Of a stretch of 64,000 nt of DNA, positions 37,414-45,799 are shown in pieces (the first letter of the stretch is position 1; the number at the start of each line of letters is the position of its first letter). Origin of the DNA: Aerococcus urinaehominis (GTDB lineage Bacteria; Bacillota; Bacilli; Lactobacillales; Aerococcaceae); assembly GCF_001543245.1 (NCBI RefSeq), contig NZ_CP014163.1, forward strand, positions 434,001-498,000, given 5' to 3'. The notes under the pieces are model-generated. The model saw only the letters and a program-made list of their open reading frames with translations. It had not been told where the DNA came from and ran no database searches. A program made the position numbers and the translations under genes.

Positions 37414-37487
37414 CTCGGGTTAGCTCAGCTGGATAGAGCAACGGTCTTCTAAACCGTAGGTCGGGCGTTCGAATCGCCCACTCGAGA
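37414..37487 (+). tRNA. tRNA-Arg (anticodon TCT)
   Basis: Full cloverleaf: acceptor 37414-37420 with 37480-37486 (one G-U pair), D-stem GCTC/GAGC, anticodon stem ACGGT/ACCGT with loop CTTCTAA giving anticodon TCT, variable AGGTC, T-stem GGGCG/CGCCC with TTCGAAT, and discriminator A. No CCA is encoded, so the CCA-adding enzyme is needed. It reads AGA/AGG arginine codons. The gene has its own promoter and terminator. Confidence 0.95.
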
Positions 37488-37493
37488 TACAAT

Positions 37494-37545
37494 AAAACCG
37501 GCAAACTTTGCTTAATAGCAAGGCTTGCCGGTTTTTCTTTTTATC
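37494..37545 (+). terminator. Terminator of tRNA-Arg
   Basis: Stem AAAACCGGCAA / TTGCCGGTTTT (37494-37504 with 37525-37535), with an inner CTTTGC/GCAAGG extension, followed by T-rich sequence. Confidence 0.82.
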
Positions 37546-37550
37546 CGTTC

Positions 37551-37620
37551 TGTTCCTAGTTGTTCCTATATATTCCTATGACTAGGGGGAAATCTAGGGG
37601 GACTTTTATCGCCCCCCTAT
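37551..37620. repeat. Direct and inverted repeat cluster downstream of tRNA-Arg
   Basis: Three tandem 10-bp units (TGTTCCTAGT, TGTTCCTATA, TATTCCTATG; 37551-37580) are followed by two copies of CTAGGGGGA 12 bp apart (37582, 37594) and an inverted CCCCCTA (37613-37619). The last copy and the inverted one can form a hairpin after the hflX stop, but there is no T-run. The arrangement resembles integrase arm sites next to a tRNA target, but no integrase or element is present. Function not established. Confidence 0.5.
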
Positions 37621-37645
37621 AAGGTAAAGCAGGCTGGTTGTTATC

Positions 37646-38845
37646 TTAACGACGGTATCCAGATAACCAATAGACTTGTTCATCATCATCAAAACTCATA
37701 TCCGCTATATATATATAGTCCTGCTTGGCTATCCAGTTACCTATTTCTGCCGGCGCAACTTTCATCTTGAAAGGCTGATAAATTGTCTTTATCTGTTCAA
37801 TAATCGCTGCTTTTAACTTATTCATGCCGGTCTCATCCCGGGCTGAAATAGCCACATAGGGTGGTCTAAAGAGGTGGTCCTGACCCTCATCAACCAGGTC
37901 CATCTTATTATAAACGAATAAATGAGGTGTTTGATTCATTTCCAATTCAGCTAGTAAATCCAAAACAACTTCTTGTTGCTCACTAGCATATGGCGATGAT
38001 GCATCAATCACGATAAGCATTAAATCAACATCCCGACTCTCTTCCAAGGTCGAGTGAAAGGCATCGATCACTTGAGGCGGTAGATCCTGAATAAAACCGA
38101 CCGTATCAGTGATAGTTAATTTAAATTTATTTTCTAAATCGAACTGACGCGTTAAAGGTGTCAGAGTAGCGAACAACTTGTTATCTTCCTGAGCACCTCC
38201 TGCTGATATTTGGTTTAAAATAGTAGATTTACCTACGTTGGTGTAACCAAATAGGGCAATTTGAAAGGTTGGGCTATCTTGACGCTTGAGCCGGGTTCTT
38301 TGCCTGTGATCTTCCACAGCTTTAAGTTCTCTTTTGATTTTTTGAATCTCATGACGCAATACCCGACGATCCATTTCTAACTTAGTTTCACCTGGACCTC
38401 TAGTGCCAATCCCCCCACCCAAGCGAGATAGGCTAGTACCTTGCCCAGCCAAGCGAGGTAGTAGGTATTCATTTTGCGCCAAAGCTACTTGTAGCTTACC
38501 CTCCTTGGAGCTAGCATGTTGGGCAAAGATATCTAAAATTAATTGCACGCGGTCAATCACTGGCATATCTAATTCTTCTTGAATATTGCGCCCTTGGGAA
38601 GGTGATAGGGGTTGGTAAAAGACTACTAAGTCTGCTTCATGAGCATCCGCCATCGCTTTAATTTCAGCGACTTTCCCCTTACCTACTAAGGTCCGATTAT
38701 CATAGCGGTCGCGCTTTTGAATAATAGTTTTTTTTAACTGACCGCCGGCGGTACGGACCAGCTCGCTCAGTTCTTCTAATTGCATATCTAAACGCCGGTC
38801 GTCAACATCTGGTGTTTGCACATACACGGCAATAACACGCTCCAT
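37646..38845 (-). CDS. hflX: GTPase HflX
   Basis: Ribosome-associated GTPase that splits stalled or stressed 70S ribosomes. It has 399 residues. The N-terminal HflX domain (about 1-170) ends in GTSLSRLGGGIGTRGPGETKLEMDRR. The G domain has ALFGYTNVGKST (G1, 200-208), LTITDTVGFIQDLP (G3), VYNKMDL (G4) and AISARDETG (G5). It abuts miaA (stop next to start), a pairing also seen in other bacteria (miaA-hfq-hflX). It is the last gene of the long nusB-recN-miaA run. Confidence 0.95.
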   Translation of the reverse strand: MERVIAVYVQTPDVDDRRLDMQLEELSELVRTAGGQLKKTIIQKRDRYDNRTLVGKGKVAEIKAMADAHEADLVVFYQPLSPSQGRNIQEELDMPVIDRVQLILDIFAQHASSKEGKLQVALAQNEYLLPRLAGQGTSLSRLGGGIGTRGPGETKLEMDRRVLRHEIQKIKRELKAVEDHRQRTRLKRQDSPTFQIALFGYTNVGKSTILNQISAGGAQEDNKLFATLTPLTRQFDLENKFKLTITDTVGFIQDLPPQVIDAFHSTLEESRDVDLMLIVIDASSPYASEQQEVVLDLLAELEMNQTPHLFVYNKMDLVDEGQDHLFRPPYVAISARDETGMNKLKAAIIEQIKTIYQPFKMKVAPAEIGNWIAKQDYIYIADMSFDDDEQVYWLSGYRR

Positions 38846-39793
38846 TTAAGCATGGCCTCCTTTTAAATATTCATCTAGGTCTGCTTCAATATCTGCCAAC
38901 CTATCCCTACCAGTTACTAAGTCATAATAGTGAACACCTGTCAGCCGGTTACGGATCCAGGTTAACTGGCGCTTGGCATAGCGACGTGAAGCTTGTTTAA
39001 GGTCTTGACTGGCAGCATCCAGGCTAATTTCTCCTTTAAGATAAGGAAAAATTTCCTTATAGCCGATTGCCTTCATACTCTGTTGGTCAGCTGGTAAATC
39101 CTGGTTTAAGAGCCACTGGGCCTCGTCTAAGAGACCTTGGTCTAGCATCAAATCTACACGTTGATTGATGCGTTCATATAGAAGCTGTCGATCGGTATTT
39201 AGACCAATAATAAAGAGGTCATAGGGACTCTGGTGGTTATGGTGGGTTTCTTGCTGGTCAGAAAATTTTTGTCCAGTCGCTTTGCATACCTCCAAAGCTC
39301 TAATCACCCGTCTGACGTTGTTGACATGAATTTTATCAGCTGCTTGGGGATCTAGTGACTGCAGTTTATCATGTAGCGCTTGGTTGCCGTGGTTGTTGGC
39401 ATAGTCTGTGAGTTGCTGGCGATAGTCTGGATCTTCAGCAGCCTTGTTACCTAGGGAAAGGTCATAAATCAAAGCTTCCAAATAGAGTCCGGTCCCGCCT
39501 ACCACGATGGGCAGGTGGTTCCTTTGACTAATTTCATGAATCTTGGTCTGACCGTCAGCCTTGAATTCCGCTACGGAATAATTTTGGTCGACCTGACGAA
39601 TATCAAGCAGATGGTGAGGAACCCCTTGACGCTCAGCCAAACTAGCCTTAGCGGTAGCGATATCTAAATGTTGGTATATTTGCATAGCGTCCCCATTAAT
39701 AACTTCACCATCAAATTTTTTTGCCAGTTGGATACTTAATTGTGTCTTGCCGACAGCTGTTGGGCCACATATCACAATTACTTTTTCTCTCAT
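38846..39793 (-). CDS. miaA: tRNA dimethylallyltransferase
   Basis: Transfers the dimethylallyl group to A37 of tRNAs that read codons beginning with U. It has 315 residues. The P-loop GPTAVGKTQLS is at 10-20, followed by EVINGDAMQIYQHLDIATAK (conserved Asp for A37) and HHLLDIRQVDQNYSVAEF. GGTGLYLEALIYDL and RRYAKRQLTWIRN complete the signature. The start overlaps the recN stop by 4 bp and the stop abuts hflX. Confidence 0.96.
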   Translation of the reverse strand: MREKVIVICGPTAVGKTQLSIQLAKKFDGEVINGDAMQIYQHLDIATAKASLAERQGVPHHLLDIRQVDQNYSVAEFKADGQTKIHEISQRNHLPIVVGGTGLYLEALIYDLSLGNKAAEDPDYRQQLTDYANNHGNQALHDKLQSLDPQAADKIHVNNVRRVIRALEVCKATGQKFSDQQETHHNHQSPYDLFIIGLNTDRQLLYERINQRVDLMLDQGLLDEAQWLLNQDLPADQQSMKAIGYKEIFPYLKGEISLDAASQDLKQASRRYAKRQLTWIRNRLTGVHYYDLVTGRDRLADIEADLDEYLKGGHA

Positions 39794-41505
39794 GAACTTA
39801 CACCACCCTGGCCTCTAGCTAATTGGCGGTAGTCAGCCGATTCCTCTAACTGCTCTCTAGCTGCTTGGCGCGAACTGTCCGTAATATGGTCACCGGTAAT
39901 CATGCGCGCCACTTCATCCACTCGCTCTTCTGGTGCCAGGCTAGCTAAGCTAGTTACAGTACGATTCTCTTTCTCTGTCTTTGAAATATAGAGATGGTGG
40001 TCAGCCATGGCAGCGACTTGGGGAAGGTGACTGATACATAGTACTTGAGTACCAATGGCAATAGCAAACATTTTATTAGCAATTGCTTGAGCAACCCGTC
40101 CTGAAACCCCTGTGTCCACCTCATCAAAAATGATAGCAGTCGCACCATAATTCTGTTGAAAAATAGTCTTCATAGCTAACATTAAACGTGACAATTCGCC
40201 CCCTGAAGCCACTTTAACCAATGGTTTAAGCGGCTCACCAGGATTTGTAGCAATATAAAATTCCACACTATCTAGACCTTGACTGGTCAACTTATCTTGT
40301 TGGTCAAAATTTACCTGAAAATCGGCTTGAGCCATATATAATTCGGCTAATTGCGCATTAACTGCCTGGTTTAGATCCTGGCTGGCAGCTTGACGGGCTA
40401 GGTGCAATTGATTAGCTAACTTTTTAGCAATCTGGTACTTGTCAGCTACTTTCTGGGCAAGTTTTTCTTGGTGGCTCTCCTTATTCTCCAGCTGAGCTAA
40501 CTCCTGTTTGGCAGCCTCGCCATAACTAATAACATCTGTAATTTCCGGGCCATACTTGCGTTTCAAGAGGTTAAAATGGTTTAACCGCTCTTCGATCATG
40601 TCTAATGCTTGTGGGTCATAGGTCAGACCTTCCAAATAATCGGTGAGCTCATAACTTAATTCTTGCAAGCCATAGTAGTGTGTTTGCATCTGGTCAAAAA
40701 GTTGATTATAAACTGTTTCAATGTCGGCGATGGCCTCCAAAGATTGGCTAGCCTGGGCCAGCTGATCTAAAATATTAGCATCAGCCTGCATTAATAATAA
40801 TCGCGCTTGACCTAAATTATCAGCTAACTTTTGATAATTTTGCATCACTTTTCTCTGTTCCAATAAATCTTCCTCTTCACCAAGTTTCAATTGGCTAGCG
40901 TCAATTTCTTCAATTTGAAACTTTAGGAGATCGATGCGTTGGGCTACCTCTTGGTCATTCAGATTAAGTTCGTCTAGATCCTGCTTAGCCTGCCGATAAT
41001 CCTGGTAGGCTTCTTGGTAAGCCTGCTTTTTGGTTTGGACCGGCTGACCCGCAAAACGATCGAGCAAATCAAGGTGGTTACTAGCTTGCATTAACGACTG
41101 GTGCTCATTTTGGCCGTGGATATCGACGATATACTGGCCTATTTGTCGCAGCAAAGCCACGGTCAGCGATTTGCCGTTCACCTTAATCACATTTTTACCT
41201 GACTGGTAGAGATCTCGTCTAATCAATAATTGGTCATCCGCAAAATCAATGTTTAGCTCCTCTAATAATTGTTTGGCGGCTGGATTCAAATTAGGCATGT
41301 AAAATATTCCGATCAGGCTAAATTTATCTGTACCATAACGAATAAAATCGGTGGCGCCCCGGCCACCGACAAGTAGACTGACGGCATCAATAATAATAGA
41401 CTTACCAGCCCCTGTTTCACCAGTTAAAACAGTCATACCATTGTCAAAATCCACTGTCAAGGATTCGATAATGGCAAAATTTTCTATGCTGAGATGCTGT
41501 AGCAT
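39790..41505 (-). CDS. recN: DNA repair protein RecN
   Basis: SMC-like ATPase that acts early at double-strand breaks. It has 571 residues. The N-terminal ATPase half has LSIENFAIIESL and VLTGETGAGKSIIIDAV (Walker A, 29-36). The centre (about 150-390) is coiled coil. The C-terminal half has ASGGELSRLMLAMKTIF (signature), AIIFDEVDTGVSGRVAQAI (Walker B) and VLCISHLPQVAAMADHH. It follows tlyA by 10 bp; ahrC/argR, commonly placed between them, is absent. Confidence 0.96.
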   Translation of the reverse strand: MLQHLSIENFAIIESLTVDFDNGMTVLTGETGAGKSIIIDAVSLLVGGRGATDFIRYGTDKFSLIGIFYMPNLNPAAKQLLEELNIDFADDQLLIRRDLYQSGKNVIKVNGKSLTVALLRQIGQYIVDIHGQNEHQSLMQASNHLDLLDRFAGQPVQTKKQAYQEAYQDYRQAKQDLDELNLNDQEVAQRIDLLKFQIEEIDASQLKLGEEEDLLEQRKVMQNYQKLADNLGQARLLLMQADANILDQLAQASQSLEAIADIETVYNQLFDQMQTHYYGLQELSYELTDYLEGLTYDPQALDMIEERLNHFNLLKRKYGPEITDVISYGEAAKQELAQLENKESHQEKLAQKVADKYQIAKKLANQLHLARQAASQDLNQAVNAQLAELYMAQADFQVNFDQQDKLTSQGLDSVEFYIATNPGEPLKPLVKVASGGELSRLMLAMKTIFQQNYGATAIIFDEVDTGVSGRVAQAIANKMFAIAIGTQVLCISHLPQVAAMADHHLYISKTEKENRTVTSLASLAPEERVDEVARMITGDHITDSSRQAAREQLEESADYRQLARGQGGVSS

Positions 41506-41515
41506 AGTCTCCCTC

Positions 41516-42337
41516 CTACTTTCCTAATAGATTCTGGTGGGCCTGGTCAACTAAAGCTGGGATATCGAGTTGGGGATTGAATTGGCCTAATCCCGCCTGA
41601 GTCCGTTCCAAATGTGCTAAAAACTCTATATTGCCTGTCCCACCCGTGATTGGTGAGTAATCTAAATTATTAAAATTGAAACCTTCTTGACAGGCCAGCT
41701 CAGCTACCTTATGAATCACTTCAATATGCACTTTTTTATCTCGTACTAACCCCTTTTTGCCAACTTGGTCGCGTCCCGCCTCAAACTGAGGTTTAATTAA
41801 AGCAACAACCTGTCCACCAGGGGCAATAATGTGACTAAGATTAGGTAAAATCAAGGCTAAAGAGATAAAGGAGACATCAATAGTAGCAATTTCAGGTTGG
41901 CCATGCGTAAAATCAGCAAGTTGGCTATAGCGAAAATTAGTCTGCTCCATTACAATTACCCGGTCATCATTGCGGAGTTTCCAGGCTAATTGGTTAGTAC
42001 CAACATCTAGGGCATAAGATAATTGTGCACCATTTTGAAGGGCTACATCAGTAAAGCCACCGGTAGATGAGCCGATATCTAAAACAATTTTATCAATAAA
42101 GTCAATGCCAAAGACCTGTCTGGCCTTGTCCAATTTAAGGCCACCGCGAGAAACATATGGCATTTCTTCACCTTTTAATTGTAGTTGTACTTGGCTATCA
42201 ATTTTTTCGCCAGCCTTATCAATGCGCTGTTGCTTGTCATCATAAACTTGACCCGCCATAATATAACGCTTGGCTTTTTCACGGCTGTCAGCCAAGCCTT
42301 GTTGGACCAGTAATAGATCAGCTCTTTCCTTTACCAA
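41516..42337 (-). CDS. TlyA-family rRNA 2'-O-methyltransferase (YqxC)
   Basis: S4-domain plus FtsJ-like methyltransferase of 273 residues. Mycobacterial TlyA methylates the 2'-hydroxyl of specific cytidines in 16S and 23S rRNA. The S4 domain is at about 4-60 (ERADLLLVQQGLADSREKAKR). The methyltransferase has YVSRGGLKLDKA, VLDIGSSTGGFTDVAL (SAM loop) and LIKPQFEAGRDQVGKKGLVRD. The start appears to be TTG, 5 nt after GGAGAGGG. It sits between ispA and recN as in Bacillus. The old name haemolysin A does not describe its function. Confidence 0.9.
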   Translation of the reverse strand: MVKERADLLLVQQGLADSREKAKRYIMAGQVYDDKQQRIDKAGEKIDSQVQLQLKGEEMPYVSRGGLKLDKARQVFGIDFIDKIVLDIGSSTGGFTDVALQNGAQLSYALDVGTNQLAWKLRNDDRVIVMEQTNFRYSQLADFTHGQPEIATIDVSFISLALILPNLSHIIAPGGQVVALIKPQFEAGRDQVGKKGLVRDKKVHIEVIHKVAELACQEGFNFNNLDYSPITGGTGNIEFLAHLERTQAGLGQFNPQLDIPALVDQAHQNLLGK

Positions 42338-42349
42338 TAAAACCCTCTC

Positions 42350-43225
42350 CTAAATCTTCAAATAAGTAATAAATTCAGCTAATAATTGGCCTGAAAAAGT
42401 AGGAACACTAGCTTCGATTTTAGCTAAGATATCCTGGCATTTATCAATTTCCTGATCCAAGGCTACCAGTGCCTGGTCAGTTCCTAAAATACCAGGATAG
42501 GTGTTTTTGCCCGCCTCTTGGTCCCCAGCATTCTTTTTACCCCGTTTTTCATCTGTCCACAAAACTTCTTGCAAATCATTCTGGATTTGATAAGCCAATC
42601 CATAGCAATAAGCAAAATCTCTCAACATAGCTAAAACAGCCTGATCCTGCTGGCAAACCCTGCCCCCAGCTACTAAAGCAAAGGCCATTAGCGCACCTGT
42701 TTTTTTACGGTGGATATCTTTAAGAGCCTCAAGCTGTAATGCTATACCCTCAGCTTCAATATCAGCTTCCTGACCACCAATCATACCGGCCAAACCAGCA
42801 TAATGGCTGAGATCTTGACAAAGTGCTAATTTAGCTTGGGAGTCAAGACAATTTACTGCTAGTATCTTGCTAAATGCAGCAGTCAGCAAGGCATCACCTG
42901 CTAAAATGGCAGTTGCTTCATCAAATTTTTTATGGTTAGCTAGTTGACCACGCCGGTAATCATCATCATCCATGGCCGGTAGATCATCGTGAATCAGCGA
43001 ATAGGTGTGAATATATTCAATAGCTGCTGCCGGGCCTAGCCCTAGCTGCCAGTCTTGGCCAAAGCTATGAATAGTGGCTAGTAAAAGTAAGGGGCGAACC
43101 CGCTTACCGCCATTAGCTAGAGAGTAGGTCATAGCCTGACCAACTCGGCTACTGGCATGGTCCACTTGCAAACTTGTCAGTAAATCTGCTTGGATTTCGT
43201 TTTGAAAGTCTTTTAATTTAGTCAT
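42350..43225 (-). CDS. ispA: Geranylgeranyl/farnesyl diphosphate synthase (IspA type)
   Basis: Trans-prenyltransferase joining isopentenyl units to allylic diphosphates; the product feeds UppS. It has 291 residues. NGGKRVRPLLLLA is the substrate-binding segment and the first Asp-rich motif is intact (SLIHDDLPAMDDDDYRRG). The second motif, normally DDxxD after QI, reads QIQNDLQEV, so two of its three acidic positions are Asn and Glu. GKNTYPGILG follows as usual. It lies between xseB and tlyA. The missing dxs neighbour fits a mevalonate-pathway organism. Activity is likely retained but should be tested. Confidence 0.9.
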   Translation of the reverse strand: MTKLKDFQNEIQADLLTSLQVDHASSRVGQAMTYSLANGGKRVRPLLLLATIHSFGQDWQLGLGPAAAIEYIHTYSLIHDDLPAMDDDDYRRGQLANHKKFDEATAILAGDALLTAAFSKILAVNCLDSQAKLALCQDLSHYAGLAGMIGGQEADIEAEGIALQLEALKDIHRKKTGALMAFALVAGGRVCQQDQAVLAMLRDFAYCYGLAYQIQNDLQEVLWTDEKRGKKNAGDQEAGKNTYPGILGTDQALVALDQEIDKCQDILAKIEASVPTFSGQLLAEFITYLKI

Positions 43226-43233
43226 AAATACTC

Positions 43234-43527
43234 CTAGAAGGGCAAAATCTCTTGATCTACTTGGTTATCACTTTCAGTTGCCGGGCTCTTTTCCGACTTG
43301 TGACTCGCTAAATCTATTTTTTGACCATCTTCTTGAATCAACTTGGTCATAGTTTCTTCAGCTTCCTGTAATTGGTCAGCACAGTACTTACTCAAAGCCA
43401 TCCCTTCCTTAAAGGCAGTCATCGACTCCTCTAGGGAAATTTGGCCTTGCTGTAGTTTGCTAACCGTTTGTTCTAACTGGGTTAGAGCCTCTTCAAAACT
43501 CAGTTTTTCTAATGCTTGTTTGTCCAC
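43234..43527 (-). CDS. xseB: Exodeoxyribonuclease VII small subunit
   Basis: Small subunit of exonuclease VII, which degrades single-stranded DNA. It has 97 residues. The family helical hairpin LSFEEALTQLEQTVSKLQQGQISLEESMTAF is at 8-38, followed by KYCADQLQEAEETM. The C-terminal 30 residues are polar and probably disordered. The start overlaps the xseA stop by one base, so the two subunits are coupled. Confidence 0.94.
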   Translation of the reverse strand: MDKQALEKLSFEEALTQLEQTVSKLQQGQISLEESMTAFKEGMALSKYCADQLQEAEETMTKLIQEDGQKIDLASHKSEKSPATESDNQVDQEILPF

Positions 43528-44891
43528 TACTTATCGTCCTCTCTTAATTGCTGGTGGTGGCTAGATAAAATTTGACCAGTCGCCTGACCATCCTTTAATT
43601 GAATGGTCACTTGGTCGCCCTTGGCTAAATCGTTGATGGTATCTATCTTATTGCCTGCCTTGCTTAGATAGACATAGCCCTGACTAAGCCGTTTAAGGGG
43701 AGACAATAAATCAAGGCTAACAATCAGTTGTTTAACTTGCTGGCCAAGTTGATCCAAATAACGGGCTTGCGCCTGCTGTAGACCCTGGTCATGGAGAGAT
43801 AATTGCCGCTTAGCCTCTGCAATTAGCAGCTGGGGATTAGCTCCTGCTAACTTGGCTTGCTGGTTATTTAAGGCCTGCTGACTAGTTTTTAAATAGGCTT
43901 CTTGGCTAGTCTGCAAGCTATAATCAGCCATAGCTAGACGTTGTCGGTGGGCATCATATAGACTTTGGGGCTTAGCTAAAACGTTGCTAGCTCTGACATA
44001 ATCCAATCTTTTACGGTAAGCTGTCAAACGCTGAACCATCAAACTCGTTAGATTTTGCCGCGCTTGATTAATTTTTTGAATTTCTTCGACCAAGACCGGC
44101 GTCGCAATTTCAGCAGCAGCGGTTGGTGTTGCGGCTCGCACATCAGCCACAAAATCAGTTAGAGTCGTATCGGTTTCATGCCCCACTGAGGAGATAACTG
44201 GCGTTTGCATTTTAGCAATTTGATAAACAACTGCCTCTTCATTGAAGGGCCAGAGGTCTTCAATTGAGCCCCCACCCCGACCAACAATTACCAAGTCATA
44301 CTGGCCGTCAGCTTCTACCCTAGTTAAGTTTTTGACAATATCAGCTGCACTCTTGTCTCCTTGAACGACCGTCGGATAAAGATCCACTTGAACTATTGGA
44401 TAGCGGCGACGGATAGTTGTTTCAATATCACGAATAACAGCGCCACTGGCAGAAGTAACGACTGCTATCCGCTTGGGAAAACGTGGTATCGCCTTAGGGG
44501 TAAAATCAAAAATTCCTTCCTTAATTAGTCGCGCCTTGAGTTGCTCATAACGGACCTGTAGGGCACCCTTACCATCAGGAATCAGCTGGTCGATATAAAT
44601 TTGATAACTACCGTGTTTTTCATACAAGCCCAGGCGGCCGATCGCATATACCTGCATCCCCTCTTCAAGTTCAAAGTCCAATTTCTGAAATGTCGACTTA
44701 AACATCATTGCCGATATAACAGCCTCTTCATCTTTTAGGGAAAAGTATTGGTGACCATTACTGCGTTTACGATAGTTAGAAACTTGTCCAGTTAGATATA
44801 CTTTTTTTAGGTAGGGATCACGGTCAAACTTGGCCTTTAAGTAGCGCGTTAGCTGACCAACACTGAGATAATTTTTACTATCGACTGCCAT
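43527..44891 (-). CDS. xseA: Exodeoxyribonuclease VII large subunit
   Basis: Catalytic subunit of exonuclease VII. The start chosen is ATG of MAVDSKNYLSVGQLTRYLK (454 residues), with AAGGAT upstream; a longer reading starts 9 codons before without a ribosome site. The N-terminal OB fold (about 10-100) includes VYLTGQVSNYRKRSNGHQYFSLKDEEA. The catalytic domain has RIAVVTSASGAVIRDIETTIRRRYP, DLVIVGRGGGSIEDLWPFNEE and SSVGHETDTTLTDFVADVRAATPTAAAE. The C-terminal half is a long coiled coil. The gene overlaps the folD end by 14 bp. Confidence 0.95.
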   Translation of the reverse strand: MAVDSKNYLSVGQLTRYLKAKFDRDPYLKKVYLTGQVSNYRKRSNGHQYFSLKDEEAVISAMMFKSTFQKLDFELEEGMQVYAIGRLGLYEKHGSYQIYIDQLIPDGKGALQVRYEQLKARLIKEGIFDFTPKAIPRFPKRIAVVTSASGAVIRDIETTIRRRYPIVQVDLYPTVVQGDKSAADIVKNLTRVEADGQYDLVIVGRGGGSIEDLWPFNEEAVVYQIAKMQTPVISSVGHETDTTLTDFVADVRAATPTAAAEIATPVLVEEIQKINQARQNLTSLMVQRLTAYRKRLDYVRASNVLAKPQSLYDAHRQRLAMADYSLQTSQEAYLKTSQQALNNQQAKLAGANPQLLIAEAKRQLSLHDQGLQQAQARYLDQLGQQVKQLIVSLDLLSPLKRLSQGYVYLSKAGNKIDTINDLAKGDQVTIQLKDGQATGQILSSHHQQLREDDK

Positions 44892-45735
44892 AGCCCAGAT
44901 CCTTGTCAATTTGGTCATAAAGCTGCTTAAATAACATTAAATTAGTTAAAGGACCCACGCCACCCGGTACGGGTGTAATAGCAGACAGCTTATCTTTCAA
45001 TTCTGAATAAGCAGCATCCCCAACTAACTTGCCGTTCTGATCATAGTTAGTCCCGATATCTACTAGGACAGCACCCTCTTTAACCATGTCACCAGTAATA
45101 TAACCTGGACGACCGATAGCAACGCAGATGATGTCTGCTTGGCGGGTATAATTTGCCAAATCTTTAGTCTGGCTATGACAAACAGTTACTGTTGCGCCGG
45201 CTTGGGACATTAACTCGGCCAAGGGTTTACCCACGATTAGCGACCGCCCCACCATGACAGCTTGCTTACCAACAAGGTCGATGCCATATTCTGCCATTAA
45301 GGTCATACTAGCTAGCGCTGTATTAGGAATCTTACTAGCCTGACCAGCTAGTAAATTGCCTAGATGGACAGGGTTCAGGGCATCAACGTCTTTTTTAGGG
45401 TTAATTCGGCTAACAATTGCATGTTGGTCAAGCGTTTTTGGCAGTGGCAACTCTAGCATAATGCCGTGAACACTTGGGTCTTCGTTTAAATTATCAATTT
45501 CTTGCAAAAGTTCGGTTGTCGTGATGCTTGGAAAAAGCTTGAGGCTAAACTGAGCCCCGATTTGATCTGCTAATTTTTGCTTACTTTTAGCATAGCTAAT
45601 ACTAGCTGCATCGTTACCTACTAAAATTGTTACTAAATGCGGTCTAATCCCCCGCTCTCTAAAAGCTTGCGCCTGGCTGGCCAAATCTGTTTTTATTCTG
45701 CTAACTAGGTCCTTTGAGCGCATTTCTACTACCAC
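44878..45735 (-). CDS. folD: Bifunctional methylenetetrahydrofolate dehydrogenase/cyclohydrolase
   Basis: Interconverts methylene-, methenyl- and formyl-tetrahydrofolate for purine and fMet synthesis. The start chosen is GTG, 7 nt after GGAGG, giving 285 residues, the family norm. An in-frame ATG 16 codons upstream lies within the preceding hairpin. Motifs: VGNDAASISYAKSKQKLADQIG (catalytic Lys and Tyr), GIMLELPLPK, VMVGRSLIVGKPLAEL (NADP site) and ITPVPGGVGPLTNLML. The neighbours nusB and xseA are the usual ones. Confidence 0.95.
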   Translation of the reverse strand: MVVEMRSKDLVSRIKTDLASQAQAFRERGIRPHLVTILVGNDAASISYAKSKQKLADQIGAQFSLKLFPSITTTELLQEIDNLNEDPSVHGIMLELPLPKTLDQHAIVSRINPKKDVDALNPVHLGNLLAGQASKIPNTALASMTLMAEYGIDLVGKQAVMVGRSLIVGKPLAELMSQAGATVTVCHSQTKDLANYTRQADIICVAIGRPGYITGDMVKEGAVLVDIGTNYDQNGKLVGDAAYSELKDKLSAITPVPGGVGPLTNLMLFKQLYDQIDKDLGYGSR

Positions 45736-45762
45736 TTTACTACCTCCATTATAGATAGAAAG

Positions 45763-45792
45763 AGGACTCAAATGAATCATCATTCCAGTCCT
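45763..45792 (-). terminator. Hairpin between nusB and folD
   Basis: Minus-strand stem AGGACT / AGTCCT with an inner AATGA/TCATT extension, then CTTTCT. A weak terminator or attenuator directly after the nusB stop. Confidence 0.4.
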
Positions 45793-45799
45793 GTCTTCT

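Noticed and set aside
37551-37620. Repeat cluster after tRNA-Arg as a CRISPR or minisatellite
   Set aside because: Units are only 10-12 bp, there are too few copies, there are no spacers of constant length, and no cas genes are nearby.
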